Notes under the pieces: generated by a model | What the model saw: only the letters and a program-made list of their open reading frames with translations | Database searches by the model: none | Told to the model about the DNA's origin: nothing | Translations under genes and position numbers: made by a program | Shown: positions 24,885-36,464 of the stretch, in pieces | How the letters are laid out: every line of letters begins with the position of its first letter | Position numbering within the stretch: the first letter of the stretch is position 1 | Assembly (NCBI GenBank): GCA_039881045.1 | Contig: JAYWVB010000001.1 | Span: 1,352,607-1,416,606 of the forward strand | DNA from: Chaetomium olivaceum | Taxonomy: Eukaryota > Ascomycota > Sordariomycetes > Sordariales > Chaetomiaceae | Direction of reading: 5' to 3' | Length of the DNA: 64,000 bases

Positions 24885-27800
24885 TTTTGGTAGAGACTGG
24901 TTGGTGGATGAAGGATGGTGCTAAGTTCTCTTTTTAAATCGAGAAGAGTAGAGTTGTCGAGCTCGAGCAGACGATAACGAAAGGAATGGGCGAGGGTGGA
25001 AGAAAACGAGGGGTTATGACGAAGTCGCAAGGAGCGAAGACGCAAGTTGCAAGGACGTAATCCCTTCAGGGATACAGACGTTTTCGGCAGACGCAACGGC
25101 TCGCCCGGGCGCTGTGTCTCTCTCGACGGCACAGGAAGACAGACCGGCTGCTGTATCACCACCGGCGCAATATCTCTCAAGAGAAGAAAACGGGTGGATG
25201 GCAACCCTTCGAAGCGGCGCCTTTTGAGTTTCGGTAGGAGGAGGTGCAGCACCCTATCATGCGCAACGGTCCAGATAAAGGTCTGACTCGCCGACTCGGG
25301 TGGAGGCCTTGAGCCGATCTCCTGTTCACACGGGCGGCAGACGAAGGCAAGCCGGCTGAATAGGGTTGGGGCCCAATATACAGCAATTTGGTCCACGAGC
25401 GGGACACTGCAGACGCGAGATGCAAACTTTGGCTGTGCAGACGGCAACCGTCTTCCCAACCTAGCTACTTGCCGGCGATGGCGTTGGGTGCGTCCTGCAA
25501 AGGGCCCAAACCGGTGAGCGGTGCGGTTACAGCGACGATCGATAAGCCGCGATGATTTGTGACGCGGGTGGTGGGCAGGCCACGCAAGGCAAGATAGCGA
25601 AAGCAATATCGGGCGAGTGTGGTGTAAAGAGGTGGGTTTCTGCGCTTTTCCAAATACCCTCTCCGGTTTCCCTTGGCCAAGGATGCGCGTGGTGCAGGGG
25701 CAAGGCAGTTGAACGGGAAGTACGAAGTAAGGTGTTGGTTATGTTGACGGGCAGGCGAAGGGGTGAAAGGGAGGGCAGAAGGCGGGGATATCACGCGGCC
25801 ATATAAGGTCACAAAGGAAACCCTGGCGGCTAGTGGGATGGGATGTGATAGCAGCGGCCTTTTTCCCCCTTCACGTTGATCGACTTTGTCGCGCCGCCCG
25901 GCCCTTGATCTTTGAGCGTGGAGCAGCAACTGGCGTCATTCGGCCTGCCCCTCCATTACGCCGAGAGTGTAAGTGACAAAGAAATACTTCGGCCGAGTAG
26001 CCGGGAAAAGGACCGAACAACCGATCTGCCGTGGTTTTGGCTGAGCAGTCCCAAACGGTCTGGCCCCTTGAAGTACTGCCGAGTCACTCGAGAGAAGAAT
26101 CTGAGGTGGTGGGGTCGGGAACACTCTCGTGGGCCCTTGACCCCCACGTTGGATAGATGTCGCTTTCTGCCAGGGGTTCGCGGGCTTGTTGGCTGGTGTG
26201 CCCCATACCTGTGGCTGGCTCATTGGAACATATTGCAAGCCTACAGGGCTCAATGACTAGTGGCAGATCTCATATATTTGTGGTGCGCAGGTGATGGCAG
26301 AATACCAGGACGAAGTTCTCCCATATTGTGAGAGAGAGGGCTTGCAAATTCGGGAGCAGGTAATCGCGCCGATGCCGAGGCCCACGCTTTCTCGGTCAGA
26401 CGCTCAACCCCGAGTAACATTCTCTTCATCGGAGCCCGTCGTATGATCACATCTGCGAGCTTTCGAGGCACCGTGCTTCACATGGGTTTCCAGGGCACTC
26501 TAACCTGCCCGCGGCAAGTCAATCCTGCTGCCGGGCGGCTGCTCTGCGTACCCCTCCGGCACGGCGGATGAGAACAACGCAGCCTTCCGGGCTCTGGACG
26601 AGGACCCGCACCTGCCGTGGAGATCGATCGTAACCAGGTCGGCGGCGCAAGATACCTGCCAAGATATTCCGTATGGCACGGTAGTCCTCGGAGCTTGACC
26701 TGCCGTGCGCGTGGCATGTCCGTGGTAGATCATTTGTTGTGTTTCGTAACATGGCGCCAACGGTTCTTCTGGAAGCTGGAAGCGTGTTCCGCTATTGATA
26801 TGGCCAAGGATAGGGCTGCGGAGCCTCAGCTCGCCTTAGCACGGCGGTTGCTCCGGGTCATGGAAGGTACGGGCTTCTCGGCCCCTTTGTCCGCCCTCCG
26901 GAGAGAAGCAGATCTCGGCCGGGATCCAGAGGACCCCCTGTCGGATGTCACCCATGCCATCGCATTTGAGGATAACCATGTGCGGCCGAGGTAGCAAGCT
27001 GCGAGAGCGAGAATCTGTCCCGAGCCCGCTCGTTCGATCATGTTCCGGATAAGATGGCGACAGACCGGATTATGCGAGATTTAAACGGCCAGCGCGGCCG
27101 ACCTAGGAGTCCATAACGTTAAGCTCACCCGAGACTGCGACGCACCAAGCATCGCCTGTCCTGACCGAGTGGGCCTGTCAAGTCGACCTTCCCCACTGGG
27201 TTGGCCAGGGTCCGGATGGTGTTGGTTTTGGCGGCGGAAACACTGCGGTACAATCAAGACAATTCCTTCCGAAGCATTTAGCCGTTTGAAATCCCCGATA
27301 TCGAGACAATAGCCAACGCGACGGTGGCGAAACGTCTTTTATTCGCTCCTCGGCATCTTGTTCGTTTGAGCTTGCAGCGCCCGGCGAGGGGAGAACCGGA
27401 GAAAATAGAGCAAGTTTCGGGGGGCTTCGCCAATCATCAACTTATCATCTAGGTAAACAAACGGACGGGATCGACTCTCGCATGCCGCGATGCTGTGAGT
27501 GGTCGTTTTCTGTCAAGTGTCGTCTCGAGCGAGTCGATGTTGTTTCTCAATGTCAGTCGAGTCGGAGAAAAGCCGACGTTGCTTCGGTGCCCTGCAGCCC
27601 AAGTTGCCATGCGTCTAACGGTAGGCTAAAGCAATAATAGTGTACATACACTATGTAGAGCCTGGTCCTGGTTGATAACTAGTCTTGGGTGCCATCGAGC
27701 TAAGGCAAGTTTCCAGTTGGTGGTTAAACTTTCAGTTATTGGTGCGGCTCTGCTAGGGGGCACTATTAAGTTAGTGCAATCAACCCACCGGAACTGAAGC

Positions 27801-28178
27801 TTCATCCAAATGCCGAGGGCATGTCTACGTTAATGGAGATGGAAAAACTTCCAGGTTCTTGCCTTCGGTCTTTCCGGTCCTGAATTCCAGTGTGAAAATG
27901 TGACCGAAAAAGGAAAGAGCGCTCGAGCCAGCTCCGGCGGTACCTTCCGAGATCTCCGGCGAATCTGTCGTTATGCACAGACGGGAGATGCCCCACTCCG
28001 GTGGCTGCAGCGCAGCAGTGCGCTCTCGGCGCGATCTGCGGGAAGTTCGATTTGCACCACCACGCGGCGCAGAGGCCGAAGTCAAACCGAGAATTGGCAC
28101 ATTTCACTAGAACAACATTGGCTTTGCGGAACGCAACACAACACGGCCCTTCTTTTCGAATCGTCATTTCAGACCGGC
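24885..28178. other. Intergenic region with possible decayed coding sequence
   Basis: About 3.3 kb. No intact gene. Around 26250-27000 several frames on both strands have protein-like stretches interrupted by stops: for example, on the plus strand, DENNAAFRALDEDPHLPWRSI at about 26565-26630, and a 125-codon frame at 26617-26994. They do not join into one product and I recognise no family, so this may be a relic gene or chance. The segment before 28178 is the promoter of the SAM37 gene. Confidence 0.4.
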
Positions 28179-29278
28179 ATGGCATCGATACCCTCCCCTG
28201 CGTCGAGCTGGCGCAAAATGCAGATCCCCAAGCCGCTGCAGCAGCTGTTCGATCACTTTCCCTTGCAGACCTACGAACCCAACCATCTGCCCGAGAGGTC
28301 GCAGCACCTTACTTCAAGTAACCTCCCAACACTATACGTCTTCTCCACCGACGCAGACGCTCGGCTAGGCCTGCCTAGCTTCAATCCGGGCTGTCTAAAG
28401 TGGCAGGTATGCCCACCCCTCCCCATCATCGGCTATCGTTTCCCCTTGCGCTAACACGCACATGTCCCCTCTAGACCCTCCTGCGGCTCGCTAACCTCGA
28501 CTTCCGCATCCTCCCGTCCACAAACCACGCCTCTCCCACAGGGTCCCTGCCGTTCCTCCTCCCACCGCGCACCTCACCCACCGCCGCCTCGCTCCCCATC
28601 CCCGCCAGCAACCTCCTCGCCTACGCCCAGCGAAAATCCCAACTCAACCCCGCCGCCGCCGACGACCTAGACCCGGACCTGCCCCCGCGCTCCCAAGCCT
28701 ACCTCGCCCTCATCAACCTCTCCCTGCGCAACGCCTGGCTGCACGCCCTCTACCTCGACCCGGCACACACCGCGCTGCTGGAGCGGCTGTACATCCACCC
28801 GTCGTCGTCCTCGCGGGGGTGCGCGCCGCGCTGCTCTACCAGCTGCGCCGCGCCGCCGCCGAGCAGATCGCCACCGGCGCCGGCACCGGCAAGATCGTCT
28901 CCCTTGCGCCCGTGACTAGTGTCGAGGGGATCGACGAGGAGGCCGTGTACCGCTCGGCGGGGGAGGCGCTGGCGGCGCTGGCGAGCTTGTTGCACGAGAG
29001 CGGGACGGGGTGGTTTTTTGGAAGGGAGCGGCCGGGTATGTTCGATGCGGCGTTGTTTAGTTATACGCATTTGATGATGAGGAGTATGTATTATGCCAGG
29101 GGAGGGAGCGGAGGTGGCGTTGGGGAGGATGGTGCTGGGTGCTGGGGGTGGGGAGTTGGCGAGGCATAGGACGAGGATGTTGGAAGCGGCTTGGCTGAGT
29201 GGGATGGCTATCGCAGGTAGGAGACGGTTGGGTGTTGCGGCTGAGAATCGTCGTGGATATAATGAAGCCGTTATGTGA
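28179..29278 (+). CDS. SAM complex subunit Sam37 / metaxin-like (Tom37 domain), two frameshifts
   Basis: Subunit of the mitochondrial outer-membrane sorting and assembly machinery that inserts beta-barrel proteins. Exon 1 28179-28406, intron 28407-28474 (GTATGC...CTCTAG), exon 2 28475-29278. The N-terminus has the Tom37/metaxin glutathione-S-transferase-like fold signature (TLYVFSTDADARLGLPSFNPGCLKWQ split by the intron, then LRLANLDFRILPSTNHASPTGSLPFLL). The C-terminal helical part includes GTGWFFGRERPGMFDAALFSYTHL. Two breaks: one G appears missing in a G5 run (28815-28819; restoring it joins HPSSSSRG to VRAALLYQL), and one G appears extra in a G4 run near 29099 (removing it joins MYYAR to EGAEVALGRMVLGAGGGELARHR). 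Repaired length about 343 residues. Two opposite indels in short homopolymers suggest base-call error. Confidence 0.8.
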
Positions 29279-29991
29279 TATAAAGAGATGGATGTGTGAG
29301 GACGATGGCGGAATAGAGAAAAAAGATACCCAAGGGACCAAAAGGAAACACTTCAACTTCACTCACCATCTGTTACTTCCTCTGTTAAGTGTTAAATAGT
29401 AGTTTAACTGTTGAATAACTTCAACTCCCTATTTACTGCCTGACCGGTTGTCCTTATTCGCCTAACCCCCTGGGCTTCCATGACAAGCATATCGTGAAAA
29501 CAACCGGATACCCACACCACCCCACCCGACTAAGCGTAGGAAAAAGAGAGAAATATGTAGAAGGCGTAATCCTGGGACAGAGCCTTCAGCTTCTTTCGCC
29601 AACCCGAAGACTACTCAGTTAGTCCGCACCCTGCCTTAACTCTCAAGAATCCCCAAGACAAGGAAATGCAAGACCAGACGTGAAGTCAAGGGAGCAGATA
29701 GAAGTCAACCAACCCAGACTAAGCCATAGGAATAAATTAAAAAGAAAAACCGACTTTTCCACTGTCCTTCTTCCCCACCACCCTCGACCATCCCAAACAT
29801 GTATGTGTCCCTCGCCCTTTTATTCCCATCTCTCTCTCCGTCGGCTCTCCATCCTCCCTCCCGCCTCCTCCCTTTCATCCCGCCCTCTCTCCCACCCCCC
29901 TTACCCCCCTCCCTTTTGCCCTCCCTTTCGCCCTCCCCTTCCTCGCAAACACCACCAACCAAGCAGACCACAACCCCCTCGCCAGATAACA

Positions 29992-30298
29992 ATGACAAAA
30001 GCACTAGCGGAGCAAAAGTGAGTGATCTGATCAAACTCTGTTTTGTGCTGCCGGCATAAAAACACCACCAACAAACAACAGGAGCAGCGGGGAACGGGGA
30101 ACGGGGAACGGGGAACTGGGAACGGGGAACGGGGAACGGGCAAACCCCCAAGACAGAGAGAGAGAGAGAGATAAAGAGGAGAGCGAGGTAACATGGAAGG
30201 CCACGGCCATCAAAGCCAAAGCCAAAGCCACAAAAACCAAAAGCAACAACACCAACAGCAGTAGCAGCAGCAGCAGCAGTAGCAGCCAGCCAACTTAA
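29992..30298 (+). CDS. Weak candidate small spliced gene, 80 residues
   Basis: A CT-rich stretch followed by an A/C-rich leader ends in AACAATGACAAAAGC, a good fungal start context. The short frame MTKALAEQ runs into an ideal donor (GTGAGT at 30018). A 64-nt candidate intron ends ACAACAG at 30081 and the phase then continues as a low-complexity frame (SSGERGTGNGELG..., basic/acidic middle, Ser-rich end) to TAA at 30298. The second exon is largely simple repeat, so the continuation could be fortuitous and the real transcript could use other exons downstream or be non-coding. No family recognised. Confidence 0.2.
30089..30137. repeat. 7-nt tandem repeat (GGGGAAC), 7 copies
   Basis: Seven units of GGGGAAC, one of them TGGGAAC. 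It lies within the candidate second exon of the weak small gene. Confidence 0.9.
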
Positions 30299-30867
30299 AC
30301 ATACCTAGTACACTAAGTAATCAGACCCAAACTCAAAGCCGGCCGACCAGAACCAGAACCAGAACCCAACCCCCAATCGCAGTCCCCACCCTCCTGCCTA
30401 ACATACCTTAACTTAACTACCTTATCTCCTACCCTTTTCAGCAAAAACACCACGGCCCCAATCAACTTAACTCTCCGGACAGACAGAAAAAAAAAAAGAG
30501 GGCCAGAACCAAGGCCAGACCAAGCCAACCGTAGCCGCCGTCCCGACGCCGCATCATGAGTGTAAGTATATACGTACGGAGAGAAAAAAGAAAGGAGAGT
30601 GGAAGAAAGCGGGCCGCCTCATGCTACCCACCACAGTTGACTGTAATTGATCACCCCTCTGCGCCGTTCCGCAAACCAGCACGGATAGCACCACCACCAC
30701 CACCACCAAGAACAACCAGAGTGGATGGACCATCTAGAACGAGTCGAGTTGAGAAGGAAAAAAAACCAACCTACGCCCCCTCCCCCCACCCAGCCCAATC
30801 TCAAACCCACTCTCCGCTCCGTTAACACAGTTTATTTCCCGTCAACCAATGCGCCTCTCGAGCAATC

Positions 30868-33800
30868 CTAGCGCAGTCTCGACGGGGGGATATCCCTAAC
30901 CACGTTACCGACTGTGACAAACGCGCCGTCGCCGCCATCCTTCCTTAGGCTTTCTAGCAGGACGCAAGTCTGGGCGTACACATTTTCCAGCGCCGCACGC
31001 GACGATTTTCCGAGGGACACTGTGAACCCGTTGTTAGTGGACTGTACAGAAATATTATAACATAACCTTTGTCATGACAACAAGGAAGGGAATAGGGTAG
31101 TGGTAGAAAACAGGGAGGGGCTTACTCAGAATAGCGCTATTCAGTTCCTCCGCCACAGCCACTCGGCCGCTCCCGTCCAGCAGATGTGCCACTTCCTTGA
31201 CTTTCAGCGGGTTCGGGTACGCAAACAGCGACGAGATGTCGTCGAGCTGCTTGACTGTCTCCCGGCGGGAGTCCCCTGCGAATTCAGCCTGCAGCTCGAC
31301 GCCGTACAGCAGCGCCTCCTGCGACAATTTGCTCAGTCCCGCGGCTGAATCGCTGCCGCCGGCACCCTCTCCTGCCTCTGCCATGTCCATGTCACCATCG
31401 CCATTAGTGGTGGTGGCCGTGCCGTGGAAGGCATTGTGACCCGGCTCAGCCTCGAGCATTTCTTCGTCGTTGTCGCCTGTCGCCTGTCCCCTGCCGTTAG
31501 TGTGGATGGCTCCCCGCTCCTCGAGCATTATGTTGTGTTCGGCCTCCTTGCGGATCATCTCAATGAACTTGCGGCAGCGGAGTCGGAAGTAGACCTGTTC
31601 GTTATCGCGGAGGACAGCCGGGTAATAGGCGTCCGTGTACTTCATGGCACGGTCGATATCGCCTTCGAGCACAGCGCGGCGGATACGCTGTCGGTTGTGG
31701 GCATCCTCGTCGTCGCGGATGCTGATGCCCTTGACGGGTTCCTGCGGATCCAACTGGAGAGCCGTCTTTTCGGTGTGTAGTTCCTCGGCGAAGGCGCGCG
31801 CTGTCTCGATGTAGCCGTCATGTTGCAGGAACTGGAGGACCTGTCGTGGATGTTAGTCGAAGGTGGGCCAGGTGATTGAGTGGGACACTTACCAGCTGCT
31901 GAATGATGTCTGTCTCCGACAGGCCGGGTACAAGTTTGGACGTGTCGGCGAGGCGTATTTCCTCTTCGATCATCCCCTGTTGCCTCTGTCCGCGAAGAAG
32001 TCGGGTTAGCAATGACTGATGAATACGGGGCCGCTTTCTTGGTCGTCGCGACGATTCCATAGCTGTGCAAGCGGCGGCGATGAAGAGGCAAGGTGCGAAA
32101 GCAGGAGGTTGTGCGGGGATGAGATACGAGGCAATGGTGTCCAGGAGGTAGGGCCTGGGTGATGAACAAGGGTTTGAGTGTAGCTGCAACGGCAGTCACA
32201 GCAAGCACTTGCAGCTTCGGATGGAGTTTCCCAGCTCTTGAGAACTTCACCTGCGGCGCCCTTGGCGGCCGTGCTTTCCCCGGGACCAATGTATGCATAA
32301 AAAAGAGAAGGAGGCTGCCTGGTAGATGACTTAGGGATAGAAGAAAACTCACCCTCATGTACCCATCAATATCAAATTCGAACGGCCTTTGGCCAAAGTT
32401 GGCCATGATGTGGTCTTCTTTCTTCTTGAGGCCGACAATGGGATACAGCTTTCCCTTAAGGTCTTTAAAGCCCATGTCTTTGAAAGCAATGGCTACGATG
32501 TGTCAGTACTGCTATGCAGGTTGGGGTAACGACTAGGCAGCGCGTGGCGAAGGAGATGTAGAAAGGCAGTGTGACTCATGGTAGCACAGTAGCTACTAGG
32601 TAGGAATGGAATGGGAAACGTTTAGGACTCAACATACGTAGTTCCCGGCCATTCAATGTGAACAGCGCTTGATTGAGCCGAAAATTGACCAAACAGCCAA
32701 CCGTGTCACCCACGCCAAATGTGTCGGCGTAGGGTTTCCCTACGTTTTGAGATGCGAACGAGTGGCCGTCATCGCCATGGTAACCCCAGGAGTCCGGCTC
32801 CCAGCCAGGCGCCCGTGATGTTGAGGTGGCTTTACTCGCGAAGCCGATGGCGATCGGTGGAGTCCTGTACCGGTCAGGCTCAGTCAGTAAACATGCTTCC
32901 CTTCGAACCAAACCAATGCCCCCCGCGGATGGTCGCCTACTTAATCTTATCGTGCCTCCCATTCAGCACGGTGATCTCAAAATAATACACGCCGCACGCC
33001 GGCGACATGTAGTGGTCCGCCCGGATGGCGCTCGCCTCGTGGTCACTCAACGCCCTCCCCGTATGCCTGACTTCGTATCCGTCGCCCAGGACCTCCAGTG
33101 CCGCTTCCTTATCATCCCGATTCCACCTCGACGGAAGCGGGCTAACAGTGTCGTCCTCGTCGGGTGAAGCAAAAGGGTTCTCGACAACCTCAAAGACCAC
33201 CCCCCTATGGGTAGAGCCAACCGCCTTGAGGTCGACGTTGGGTAGGTGTTGCGAAGAGCCCCCGTTGGTTACTATCCGCGAACCCAGGGGTAATGAATGT
33301 GGTGCTGCCCCGTTGGAGTTGGCGCCTTCTCGCTCGGCAAGAATCCTCGCTCTATGCTGCTCTTCTAGCTTTTGTAGATAAATTGACCCCCGCAGGTATG
33401 ACGGCGAGAGGAAACCGGTGGGGCTAACATTGGGGGTTGTGCTGGTGGAAGGGAATCGAGCGTCGTCAGGCCCGGCGGGGTCGCTGGCGAGCAGCGGGTC
33501 CTTGCCTACGTAGAGGTCGAAGGCGCGGGAGAAATATGGAAAGGTTGCCCCGAGGCGTGGTGGCCAAAAACCGCCGGCGACGGCCTCGTCCGGATCGTCC
33601 CTGCCCGGCAGTTCCTGGCCGCCGAGGCCCCCATTGTGTGTGTATGACATGCCGGTTTCGAAGCGGGGGTCTTGGGTGGTCGAGTAGGGGTGGCTTGACT
33701 GGCCTTGTTGGTGTTCGGAGTCAGGCGATGGGTTGAGGAGGTGGGAAAAGCCGCCCGAGCGGGTGGGACGAGCGAGGGCCGAAGGGCTCCCGGAAACGAC

Positions 33801-33905
33801 GGAAGCATAAGATGGCCGGCGGGCGTTGAGGGGTGGCAGTCGGCCGGAAGCTAGAGGGTCGATGTTTGACCCGCTATCATGTTGTTGTTGGTAGGGGTTT
33901 GTCAT
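30868..33905 (-). CDS. RanBPM/Vid30 (Gid1) homologue: SPRY-LisH-CTLH-CRA subunit of GID/CTLH E3 ligase
   Basis: Scaffold of the GID/CTLH ubiquitin ligase, which in yeast degrades gluconeogenic enzymes. Six exons: 33905-32941, 32864-32638, 32492-32353, 31985-31893, 31840-31126, 31019-30868; phases agree throughout and give 763 residues. A disordered N-terminus of about 290 residues is followed by a SPRY domain (CGVYYFEITVLNGR..., GWEPDSWGYHGDDGHSF, FTLNGREL, LYPIVGL), LisH (ETDIIQQLVLQFLQHDGYIETARAFAEE, split by an intron), CTLH (RRAVLEGDIDRAMKYTDAYYP...FIEMIR) and a CRA-type end (NSAILMSLGKSSRAALENVY). An acidic/Gly linker (about 31350-31500) separates CTLH from CRA. For the last intron I chose the acceptor TTCACAG at 31020, because the nearer ACAG site breaks the frame and contains the likely CTAAC branch point. 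Confidence 0.88.
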
Positions 33906-35539
33906 GGTGAGGGGCTATGAGGTGCCCAAAGAGGTACGTGCAGGAGGACGTCACGTCGCAGCCAAGTCAGGTCGGGGCGTTGTCCGGCGGAAAGCCTCGG
34001 CGGGGGCTATTCGGGTCGCCAGGCCCTCGTGTGGTTCCGAGCTTTGCCGTTAAGAGGGGGGGATCGCAGGGCTACCGAGTAAGGGTATTGACGTGTTCGA
34101 GTGATTTGAGATAAGCGTTGGCTGGGTCAGTTTTGGGATGACCCGGAACAATCTGGCGTCCCAGCTTGGTCCTCGCTCCTGCGTCGGCCGCTATGTCATA
34201 GATGGGCAAATCGGTACTAGCTCTGCCAACTCTGCACTGAAAAAAGATATATGAAGGGGAAAAAGTATTAATTCCGGGACATGTAAAACTGTGGTCTGGT
34301 ACCCAATCGGAGAGAAAGACAGGCTTGTTCTAAAAATCAGTGAAGGCGAGATGGGGTTGATTCTGTTGTTCGTTTCGTTCTCGATAATCGGGCAGTCAGT
34401 CGTGACGGGGAGTCGGAGGTCGTTCGGTCCAGTCAAAATGGAGACCTTGACTTCCGTACTGCGGGTCTCTCTGCCAGCCAGTGGGGCCCCGTCCTTGGGG
34501 TTCGGGTGGTGGTGCAACCTGGAAGCCAAGCGGGATCATGGGGTCCCTAACGCTACTGTGTACATAACTAAGCTGGGAACAGCCCACGGCGGTCTGTCTG
34601 CGTGGCGATCAAGGCGCCCCGAGAGCTGCCCGGCAGTGCCCATGTGGAGGAGCTGGCTGTGGTGCTGTGCTGAAGGGAATGGTCCCACTTTGCCCACTTC
34701 GTCCACTGTTGCAGCTGGCTGACCTGCGACCTCCAATTGGAGGGCGAGGCGTTGTGGAGGTGGACACCTCAGGCACATTCAAGCAATGAAAAAGAAAGGG
34801 ACTGGAGCAACGCAATCTCTCGGTGCAATGGCACGAATGGCTCAAACAGGAACGGCCCCAAGTGGCTGGTGATGCTGCTTCCTGGTCAGGTTGCTGCTAA
34901 AATACATACCATAGCACCCGTGGACGCATACTTACTGGGCCAGAGCACTGAACTTGAGACAGCTTTGCTCCCCGTTAGCGCCGACGAGAAAGACACCCGG
35001 CACACATATCCGCAATGCACAGTTCACTCGGCCGGTACCGGAAACTGTTGTGGCTTTGCCATCATCAAAGGAACCCAGGGCGAAGGAGCCATGTACTCTT
35101 TGTGTGTTTGGTGCAACAATGAAACGGTCAACGCAGCGGGGACGGGAGAACGGGGGCAAGCATCTTTGAAACAAGACTACCCCGAGTATGTATGTACCTA
35201 CGCGGTTTTGGTACCTAGCAGTCATTGCATGTATCAAGAACATTTATTGTGCCTATTGCTGTGAACTTGTCCCCGCTACCTGATTGATGCCCGCAAACCA
35301 TGCTGATGTCTGGTGTTGTACATGGCCGAGTGATCCATGGGAACCTCGAAACTCCTAAACGCCGTGCCTGCTGGTGCTCGTGGGAAACCACGTAACTATC
35401 CCAGTGCCGTTTTCCCATTACCCATCGTACAGCGCCCGAACTCCCCTGTCCCAATGTAATAAACTCCTCCAAACCCGAGCAACCCAACATCTAAAAGAAA
35501 AGCAGGAGTAAAAACAAAGGAGAGGAAGAGCGAGAAGAA
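33906..35539. other. Intergenic region Vid30 to ies4
   Basis: About 1.6 kb: promoter of the Vid30 gene on the left, 3' flank of ies4 on the right. Open frames (for example 34737-35264, 34291-34722) show no recognisable domain. No gene seen. Confidence 0.55.
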
Positions 35540-36464
35540 TCAGGCAGCGGCAATTGGAACCGACGCCGGCGCCGGCGAGTTGTCGGCGGCGAAGCTCGGT
35601 GTGCCCTGCATCTCGACGTCCCCGCCATTGTTGCTCGCTTCGCTCTTAACCTGGCTGTTGTCCTCCTTGTTCTCCTTGTTGCTGCTCTCGGACGCAGCCG
35701 CAGACCCGTCAGCCGACTCCTCGGGTCGGGGCTTCGGTGGCGCCGTCCAGCGAGGAATCTCCCACACGACTCCCGTGAAGGTCTTCAATGTGAAGCCGCC
35801 CCTGTTCCACTTGCGGCACGGCTTGCCAGACCGGTCGAGTGCTCGCAGGCCGGCGTTGATGGCACCCTGGTTGGCCTTGGGGCCGAGCTTGTGCGCAGCA
35901 AGGGAGCCTCGCCCGCCCTCGATAGTTCCGTCTTCACTAATGTCATGGTTAGTATGGGGCGATGTGTGAAAGGGGGACAGGAATGTATGCAAGGGTGGTT
36001 TCAGGGCGGACAAGACCCGAGGACATGCGGAAAGGGGAGGGGACAGTGAGCACTTACAGTCTCTGCTTCTTCTTCGGGCCGGGCTTTCCTCGGACTTTGG
36101 GTTCTCCGTTACCATTTGCGGCAGCGGTTGCACTTCTTTTCACCCCTTTCTTCTTGGGACCTTCGGTTGGCGGCCCCATGGCGACAGATTGAGCCGCGGG
36201 TGTGCCGGCGGGAGGCGAGTTGGGGGTGGAATCCGATGCATTCTCGGTGCCCGAGGCAACCGCTGCAGCGGGCGACTGCTTGACTGGTGTGTCTTCCTTG
36301 ATAAAATCGGGGTCGACTATGGTCCGCAGCTTCTGGGGTGACACCTTGAGGGTGACGATTTGGGTCGGCTTGGGGGAGCCTGCACTGACGACCGTCGGGG
36401 CAGCCGAGTTGGCTGACTTGCGCCGGTCCTTGGTCGCAGTGGCGTTCTTGCTAGAGGGAGCCAT
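35540..36464 (-). CDS. ies4: INO80 chromatin-remodelling subunit Ies4 (DUF1711)
   Basis: Fungal-specific subunit of the INO80 nucleosome remodeller, acting in the nucleus in transcription and DNA-damage response. Exon 1 36464-36058 (MAPSSKNATATKD...), intron 36057-35937 (donor GTAAGT, acceptor ATTAG), exon 2 35936-35540; 267 residues. The N-terminal part carries KVSPQKLRTIVDPDFIKEDTP and a Lys-rich nuclear-localisation-like segment (GPKKKGVKRS, GKPGPKKKQR). The conserved core follows: LGPKANQGAINAGLRALDRSGKPCRKWNRGGFTLKTFTGVVWEIPRW. The C-terminus is acidic, Ser/Asn-rich and ends in VPIAAA. The family assignment rests on the RSGKPCRKW...LKTFTGV.W block. Confidence 0.85.

Larger units (their letters stand above)
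29279..30867. other. Region between SAM37 and Vid30 genes, repeat-rich
   Basis: 3' flanks of two genes pointing at each other, separated by 1.6 kb. It contains a long CT-rich stretch (29760-29940), a 7-nt tandem repeat, purine runs, CAG-type repeats and isolated donor-like sites such as ATGAGTGTAAGT at about 30555. One weak candidate small gene is listed separately. Confidence 0.5.

Noticed and set aside
24767..25606. 279-codon minus-strand frame
   Set aside because: Arg/Pro/Ser-rich with no domain, and it overlaps the better-supported small frame and its leader.
31042..31125. Nearer acceptor (ACAG at about 31042) for the last Vid30 intron
   Set aside because: It gives the wrong phase and an immediate stop; the acceptor at 31020 restores phase and uses CTAAC as branch point.
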